Shown: positions 57,234 to 64,000 of the stretch, piece by piece
Layout of the letters: every line of letters begins with the position of its first letter
How positions within the stretch are numbered: the first letter of the stretch is position 1
NCBI RefSeq assembly: GCF_000143415.4
Contig: NW_003314320.1
Coordinates: 370,586 to 434,585, forward strand
Length of the DNA: 64,000 nt
Direction: 5' to 3'
DNA from: Selaginella moellendorffii
Lineage: Eukaryota > Streptophyta > Lycopodiopsida > Selaginellales > Selaginellaceae
Notes under the pieces: generated by a model
What the model was told of the DNA's origin: nothing
The model's database searches: none
What the model saw: the letters and a program-made list of their open reading frames with translations, nothing else
Translations under genes and position numbers: made by a program

Positions 57234-59650
57234 CCTAGATAATTATAGCTAATTATAACCCTATAACATGTGGACCGTCTATTTGAAATTGAATCTAGGA
57301 TCTAAAACCCAATTAATCTACTTATTGCTATATCCTGAGCACTCATATTGATGGAAGTGAGGGGCACTCTTATTTATCTTTGAAGGGTAAAATTTTTTGG
57401 CAATGCTTTACTCTAGTATTTGGGATGATGCTTTTTGTTCTTATTTCTTCATTCTTTTTTTAATCTAGATCTGTATTATCATTTTGCAAAATAAAATTTT
57501 TTAATTATTGAGGTTTACTCTTTCTTTTAATCTTTATTGCATTCTCTTTTTCTACTATACCACACTGTTATTGATCAAGGAGTATGGCATTTGAGGTTAT
57601 TGATGCTACTCCAATAGATTAAACTTTTGGTCCTATAGGTTGTGATCATATTAATGCTGTAGCCATTTTTAATGTGGTTTTGTCTCCAACATCCATAAGA
57701 CATGATTACATGGCTTGTTTTATTCTCAATGTTTTGTTATCTCCTATTAATGTGGAGTGTGATTGTGACATCTATTAACAAGTTGTGGATAATGCAATCT
57801 GATTCTTGAAGAATGTTTAAGGATTGAGTTTATGGGAAGACAATGTGTACAAGATCAAATGATTATGATGAGGAACTTGATTATTATAAAGATAACTTTG
57901 GAGACAAAGAGATTTCATGGGATAGGTGTCAATCTTTCAATTTACCATTTAATTCTTTTTTTTACCTTTTTCTTTTTCCCAACTTATTTCTTGGCCTAAG
58001 TTACCTTCTTGTGTTTTTAGTGTTTTCTTTTTTTGTTACATTAATCATTTGTGACTCTTATGATTCTCATTTTTTGGTCTAGTGTTAGGTTGAGTGTTTT
58101 ATATCCTCATCATACTAATCTAAATATTAAGTATATGCATGAAGTTAAAAATCTTGCTTTTATTTGTTGGCAAAGTTTTTGAACAATTCTAGTGTTAAGT
58201 ATTCCTTTGTTCCAAAAGTTAAGTCACTTTGGCCAAAGTTTCAAATTGAATACGTATCCCCGCTTATAAGTATTGTTTAAAGATTTTACTTTACTATTGC
58301 TATTAAAGAGTTTATATGTTTTCTTGAGAGTGTAGTCATTTTTATTGATTTTCCCATCTCAAATATTGAGTTATAGTAGTGATTTTTTTACTAATATTGT
58401 GATGGCTGAAATATTTTATAGAAAATCCTCAATTTCCAAACTTTGGGCATATGTTTTTCTTTTAATTTCCCCATTTTAGCATTATTAACTACTTTCTTTT
58501 CTTTACCTTGATGCTTCAAACTTTTTTTCCTTTGGAGAAGGGGGTAGAGAGGATGAATAAAAGTTCAGTTGTAATGATGAAGTGAGGATAAATGAATACA
58601 ATAGTGGAATAAAGACACATGATATAGATTATAGAGTGAAGTCAGACATAACAAGTTCAAACAAAACATTTGGCTCTAATGTAGTAAAGCTAAATAAATG
58701 TGATTGTGGAGTAAGCCCAAACATAAATGGCAAAGTGAGGATGAGTATAACAAATTTGAATAAAGCTAGTATTTCAAAACTTTTTTTTTTTTTTTTGAGG
58801 AAGGAAGAAGAAATATGTAAAGGATGAATAGAGTGAGTCCAACCTTCCATATGCAGTGCCAGACAAAGACAATGGTTATGAGTCTAAATTAACATAAGTC
58901 CTAGATATTAATAGAAAAGGAAGATATAAAAGTAGGTTTTGCTTATAATCGTGAGTCCGAGTTAATAGTGGTTTTGGAGGATTGTCAACAAGTAGATTAA
59001 AAAATGGAATATATTATTTGTTGTAATGGTGTGTTATAAATTATAGTGGCTCTTAAAGTCCTTTATTTTTGTTCAAAGTTATAGCTTTGTGGTTGGTTTA
59101 AACATTTGGCAGTTGGATATGGAGTTACAATTGATTCATTAAAATTCCGTAGTTGATTGATATTTGTGCCATGGCTTTAAATTTTGTTTTAGTCATGGTT
59201 ATTAATAAGTTTGTTGATGGTTTTGTGCTTCATATTCTTGTAGTAGTGCAGATATTCCACCTAACTTATTATCATCAACTTCTTATCTTCTGAAGGGGAG
59301 TATGGTGTAATATTTGTAAAAATATACATGTATATACATATATTACCATAGCTAAGTAATACATTAATTATAATACTATAGCATATAGACCGTCCATTTG
59401 GGATTGAATTTGTATATATTAAATTGTATTTCAAACTCTTATAAAGTTAACTGTCCAATATTAAAAATATTTTAGACTATAGTAACAGCTGGTTTAATTT
59501 TTATTTGAAACTAACTTTTAAATTATAAACATGTATATAAATTATAAATACAAGATTAATATAATGAATAATAACTGTGAGATCGTAGAATATTCTAGAA
59601 TATCCAGCATATATCTTTATTTTGCCATATAACGGGAAAAATATTTAAAA
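57232..59650. other. AT-rich region, possible decayed copia-like element
   Basis: No domain is recognised. The sequence at 57238-57300 (ATAGCTAATTATAA, then GACCGTCTATTTG) recurs at 59350-59410 (ATAGCTAAGTAATA, then GACCGTCCATTTG). A polypurine-like AAGGGGAGTATGG lies at 59293-59305, just before the second copy. This spacing of about 2.1 kb would suit a deleted LTR element. Open frames such as 57843-58082 are AT-rich and unassigned. Confidence 0.3.
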
Positions 59651-60008
59651 AATTGTGCCTTGTCAGTATTTCACTTTATCAATCGAACATTCCCCTCTAT
59701 TTCGTTCAATTGGCTCCAGTCTACATGCCAAAACGTACACCAAGCTTTTTCCTAGGTGGTCCTCGACAGCCTTAACTCCTTACAATGACTGCAAAAAGGT
59801 AGCTGACGCTTGGAGCCAAATCTTCACGAGAATACTGATATCTCAAATAATTTCAGTTCATGACATAGATATGGCAATGGATGGACAAGCTCGTTACAAA
59901 GAAAACAGAAAGTTCCTGTTCTCCACCTCCAAGTTTTATCTCTTCTACTCCAATGTGAATCAAAAGCGGAATAACATACATATATATTACACTCCTCAAT
60001 GGAAGAAC

Positions 60009-60659
60009 TCACTTCTTTGGAACAAATGGAGCCTTGAGCTTGTCCACGACATTGGTACCCACAAACAGAGTCTTGGAGAGCACGCCGTCTGGGATGCCAC
60101 TGCCCAGCAGCGCGTTCGCAACGAGCTGGAATCCGGGCGACTGGCTGCTCAAGCTCGCAAACGCCAAAGCCGTGGAATTCCCGGCATTCACCTGGAAGTG
60201 GATGAGCCCCTTCGGAAACGCCATCACCTCGCCCTTGTTGACCGTAGCGGCATACAACTTGTTGTCCGTGGTGATGAACCCGGCGTAGATGGTTCCCTCG
60301 AGGACGTGGAAGAGCTCGGACGCGCGCGGGTGCGTGTGTGGCGGGACGAGGCCTCCCTTGGCGAAATCCAGGCGCGCGATGGACAGGCCGAGGGTGTTGA
60401 GAGCCGGGAAGGCCTGGACGACCCCAAACACGGCCCCCAGGCCATTGGCGTTGTTGGTGCTGGCCGGGGTGGCGAGGCCCTTGAAGACGAAGTCGGCCGC
60501 GCTGGGAGGGGATGTCTTGCAAGGGTATCCATTGACGGAGAGCTTGGATTTGAGGTCGGCGACGCAGGTGTCCTGCAGGGGATCACTATCGTAGGCATTT
60601 GTGGTGCTGGGCGAGAATGCAAGTGCTACGAGGAGGAGCATCACTGCTGCTGCTGCCAT
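60009..60659 (-). CDS. GLP: germin-like protein
   Basis: Intronless, 216 residues, from MAAAAVMLLLVALAF. A signal peptide of about 22 residues ends near TTNA-YDSD. The paired N-terminal cysteines are in DTCVADLKSKLSVNGYPC. The cupin metal site is intact: box 1 PPHTHPRASELFHVLEG with two His and one Glu, and box 2 PKGLIHFQVNAG with the third His. The family forms secreted, manganese-binding hexamers of the cell wall, some with superoxide dismutase or oxalate oxidase activity; activity cannot be predicted from this sequence. The frame is open 78 codons further upstream, but the ATG at 60659 is the one followed by a proper signal peptide. A TATATA lies 122 bp upstream. Confidence 0.93.
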   Translation of the reverse strand: MAAAAVMLLLVALAFSPSTTNAYDSDPLQDTCVADLKSKLSVNGYPCKTSPPSAADFVFKGLATPASTNNANGLGAVFGVVQAFPALNTLGLSIARLDFAKGGLVPPHTHPRASELFHVLEGTIYAGFITTDNKLYAATVNKGEVMAFPKGLIHFQVNAGNSTALAFASLSSQSPGFQLVANALLGSGIPDGVLSKTLFVGTNVVDKLKAPFVPKK

Positions 60660-60780
60660 TGCGACTGGAGTTGGAGCGGAGGAGGATATTTGGAGAGGAG
60701 AGATGGCGCGTGAATTTCTTTCGGAGTTGGGGACTGGGGATTGGGAGGAGAGTAGCCTCCAAAGGTCTTGGTTGTGGTGG

Positions 60781-60787
60781 TATATAA
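60781..60787 (-). promoter_or_regulatory. TATA box of germin-like gene
   Basis: TTATATA on the minus strand, 122 bp before the ATG, which leaves a leader of about 90 bp. No other TATA-like sequence is closer. Confidence 0.5.
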
Positions 60788-61194
60788 CTTGGACGCGGGG
60801 ATACGAAGGATATGCGACGCGCGGGAGCTTTCGTAGCCAGCTTGTAAACGGGACCCACAGGATAAAGTAGACCTCTAGGTGTTCACACTGCAAAATTTTA
60901 AAAGGCTAAAACTTCTTAGGTTTACCATTTTTGTTAATTTAGGTTAGCATGAATGACATAGAAGTACAATATTTCAAAAATATATTATAAAAGATTTCTT
61001 TAATCGAACGGTTGTGATCTTCTACTTTTAAACTTCACTAATTATATTAAAACGACAATTTAACATTAAAACCTAGAAAGAAATCGTGCAAGCCATTTGC
61101 TTTCTACTTTTCTAGAGTAAAATGGTGGGGTGATTATACAAATTTTTGGAGGGCCTTATTTCGCCTCGAGCTCTCTCTCATCCATTCTCGATCT
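60788..61194. other. intergenic between germin-like gene and PDS5
   Basis: AT-rich upstream region of the germin-like gene and 3' flank of PDS5. No gene is supported. Confidence 0.4.
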
Positions 61195-64000
61195 CTACAC
61201 AGCGGCCGCAACCTTGTCCTGCTGCTGCCGATCGTGTTTCTTCATTCGCCTGCGGTAAGAATCCTAGAGACACGCGAGAAAAGAGATCATAACAATCGTG
61301 AGCTAGGAAATATTTAGCGATCTTACAAGAGGCTCGTCATCATCCGTGTCTCCCAACGCATCCCTTTGTGAACTCTCGGCTTCCGCAGTCCCATTTACTG
61401 CTGCTGCGTTGCTCCCATTCACTACACAGTCCAGCCCGGTGTTAAAAACAAAGGGCGAGTAGAAAAATCCCACCTTTTGGTCTTTTCTCGTTCTCAGATT
61501 GGTGGTGTTCGTCGTCACTATCACGCGTCCGTTTCTTGCCCTTCGGTTTCCTGCGAAATGCCAGACGATGAGAAACTCTTAACGATCAACACGCGGCTTT
61601 ACTTCTGGGAGCTCCCTTCGCTCGTCCTCTTCTTCGCCTTCGCTTGCCTGTAGTTAAAAGCACACGGTTAGCTTTTCACAGCGCATGGAAACGTCTACAT
61701 ACTCCCTAGGTGGCGGCGATGGAGAGGTGTCCTACAAGAGAAAAAACAAAAGCAATTAAGAAAAAAAATCGTTAGTCATTCCCGAACGGAACCAAAATCA
61801 TGCGTACCTCCTTCTCCTTCCCATCTACGTAATGCCAACGCTCTTTACTCATATCCAGCGTCTCTCTATCACCATCGTCATAGGACACCTACATACGAAC
61901 GAGAGAAAAGTTAGCCATGGTGAATCTCCTTTAATCACTTACGTGGTGTCTCTTTCTTTTCGCATCATACGACTTCACAACTCCACGGTAATACCTGAAT
62001 ACGATCCATAAGCATTACAGGACATCAACTTCGCCTAACTTACTTCTTATCGTCTGGCCACCACACCTTGACCCTTCGGCCTAGATGGGGTTCGGGTTCT
62101 TTTTCCTCGCTTTCACTTTTGCCGGGCTATTGATAAGTTACATGTCAAGTCAAGCTATCCCTTGTAAAAGGAAAGTACCTTATGAGAAGCTTGCTTTTTC
62201 CGTTTCGTAGTGCTAGCACCATCGTCCTGAGTTTTTAAGTTCATAAAACCCACAGATAGAACAACGACTTCACTATTTACCTTCTGTTTCTCCTTCTCTT
62301 TTTCCTTCTTGGCAATAGACTTCGGAGTCTGGCCTTTGGCATCCGCAGATGTAGCAGGAGAGTCTACCTCCACCTTCTGCTTTTTGGCTGGCCTCCCTCT
62401 CTTCTTCTGTCCAGGAGTGTCTTCCTGTTGCTTTTCTTTACTTGGCCTTCCCCGTTTTCTCTTGGGAGCATCATCACCGTCGTCTTCTGACATGCTTTCC
62501 GCTTCCTTCTCCTTACCTTTGCGGGCCGGAGTCTTTCCTTTACCCTTCTTAGTTTCAGCAGGACCGCTTTTCCGTGGTAAGGGATCCTCATCCTCGTCGT
62601 CATCTGATCCTTCTGCTCTTTTCTGTCCCCGCTGGTTTTCCAAACATGAAAAAGAGCCATGAGATGCTGTAAAGAACAATCGAAGTTTTAACCTGAGCTC
62701 CTTTGGGCATTGAAGATCGAAAACGATTCAGTACAGTCGATGTCAAGGCCGACGGCATATTGCTGCCATCCTCCTGTTAGAAGTATAGAGCAATTGATAA
62801 GTAATCACAAAAACCGCTTGTACCAACCTTTAAGCTGTCTTCATCAACGGGTTTATACAGGTTTGAAGGCAGACGTACATCTCCCTTGTAAGGCTCCGGT
62901 GAACGTTTCGACAGGTCCTTCGCTATGTGGAGACCGATGTCGCAAAGAGCGTACAGGTTCTACATAACATTTGCAAGTAATCTCTATCAGTGAATATGCA
63001 ATGACGCGAATACCTGAGTCGCCGCTGGAACATTTGCATCCTCCGTGTTTTTTATACGACGAAATATTTCCAGAACCGCAGCCAAATTATTTTCTTCTCT
63101 TTTCACATCCGTCTCTTGCCCAAGCAATGCATGAATGTACGAGTAAATCTGCCTGCAGCTTGGTGTGAGAAGTCAACACACTGATTATCAAACCATACTT
63201 GTAGAAAGGTTCATATGGAGCGGTCTCAGACGAGGACAGATCCGGAAATTGTGGATGATGAGCGAGAACGTGAATCAAGGACGTCAAGTGGTATTCTGGA
63301 TGGACGTTTAAACCTTCACTGCTCTTGAGACGAGCGACATTGCGACGAGTATTGTCGATAAAGTCAGTCATGTAACGTTGAGCCTACAAACAAGAATTCA
63401 AAAGCCTATAAAATATTTATGTTACACATTACCTCCTGTACGATATCTTTTCTTGAATCCACCGAGTACAAAGGATACACGATGGCGTATTTGTGAGGCA
63501 AACGTTGAAGTTTCAAGTACTGATGGGTTTTCAGCAAAAACTTCTGGCGTACATCAAAAACTGGATCCTGTGGCAATGACAGTGAGTAAGGTGATAGCCA
63601 ATCAGAAATTTACCTGCGCTGTCATCATTATAAACCGAGAAGTGGCAGCAGGGATTTCTTTGTCCCAGATTCGAGAAAGACGCAAAAAAGCCTTAGCAGC
63701 TGCAAGCCGCATGTGTGCCTTATCAATGTCACTGAAAAAAATAATAGAATTAGCAGCCAAAGAAAAGCGCTTCGTGCAGTAAACCTCGACTTCGACTCCT
63801 CGTTGATTGATCCGAATCTAAGAAGATTCAACAAAACCGGTTGGATAGTTTTTAACGAGCTTTGACGCAAATTTGCATCTTTATTTGGGAGGTAGCTTTT
63901 AATCAAAACCTTGAGACCATATATCTGCGAATTAAGATAAAACACTTAGGAAACGACAATCTACGTAAAAATATAATACGCACCTTCAGCATGCATTCCT
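61195..64000 (-). CDS. PDS5: sister chromatid cohesion protein PDS5 homologue, 3' part
   Basis: Minus-strand multi-exon gene entering from the right edge. HEAT-repeat exons come first: LKVLIKSYLPNKDANLRQ (about 63900), AHMRLAAAKAFLRLSRIWDK (about 63680), DPVFDVRQKFLLKTHQYLKL (about 63530) and NVARLKSSEGLNVHPEYHLT (about 63310). A disordered basic region with AT-hook-like KRKRGRPSKEKQQED and KKRGRPAKKQK follows (about 62350-62480). Then comes the Tudor domain, GRRVKVWWPDDKKYYRGVVK and KRHHVSYDDGDRETLDMSKE (about 61850-62080). The last exon encodes YRRRMKKHDRQQQDKVAAAV and stops at 61195. Plant PDS5 proteins have this HEAT, disordered and Tudor order. They regulate cohesin on chromosomes, and the Tudor domain binds methylated histone H3. 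The N-terminal half lies outside the window. Confidence 0.88.

Noticed and set aside
57031-57252. 73-codon Tyr/Ile/His-rich open frame
   Set aside because: It is a translation of the ATAC/TA microsatellite.
59655-60713. 352-codon plus-strand frame opposite the germin-like gene
   Set aside because: The minus strand encodes an unmistakable cupin with signal peptide; the plus frame is its antisense shadow.

Overview
The window is nuclear DNA of a land plant. It carries a PICKLE-type CHD3 remodeller, a plastid SecA, a PIN auxin carrier, a germin-like protein, a PDS5 cohesin factor and three intronless PPR genes. Spliceosomal introns of about 45-70 nt, closely packed genes and a local F-box family point to a lycophyte, most likely Selaginella. 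That assignment is inference from gene style, not from a database match.

Layout. 1-2306: decayed minus-strand Helitron Rep. 3.5-12.7 kb: a rearranged cluster of three F-box paralogues, three copies (one intact, one broken, one scrambled) of a small unrecognised gene with W-box-rich promoters, pieces of a metallophosphoesterase gene, and an unrecognised spliced gene. 13.4-40.8 kb: a gene-dense island with a TMEM62-like metallophosphoesterase, a truncated PPR, PICKLE, a kelch protein, a PPR-DYW editing factor, a DUF4336 protein, a small four-helix membrane protein, chloroplast SecA, a second truncated PPR, a plastid NusB-domain protein and a PIN carrier. 41-59.6 kb: AT-rich transposon territory. 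60.0-64 kb: genes again (germin-like protein; the 3' part of PDS5, which runs off the right edge).

The transposon island can be taken apart from its target-site duplications (TSDs). A degenerate minus-strand Ty3/gypsy element (gag about 56.2 kb, reverse transcriptase (RT) 53.0-53.9 kb, integrase 43.1-43.8 kb) was hit by two solo LTRs of one family (44566-53040, TSD AGAAG; 53918-55073, TSD ATAAT). The first solo LTR was then split by a 7.3-kb LTR element in the opposite orientation (45444-52745, TSD GTACC) with no recognisable pol. Miniature TRIM-like pieces lie at 42.5-44.1 kb.

Functional links. SecA (thylakoid protein translocation), the NusB-domain protein, the DUF4336 protein and the PPR factors are all expected to act in organelles. 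Adjacent genes often share very short promoters (51, 90 and 106 bp between coding ends), so neighbours may be co-regulated or may interfere with each other. The most unusual region is the 3.5-12.7 kb cluster, where promoter, body and tail of one small-gene copy lie on different strands.
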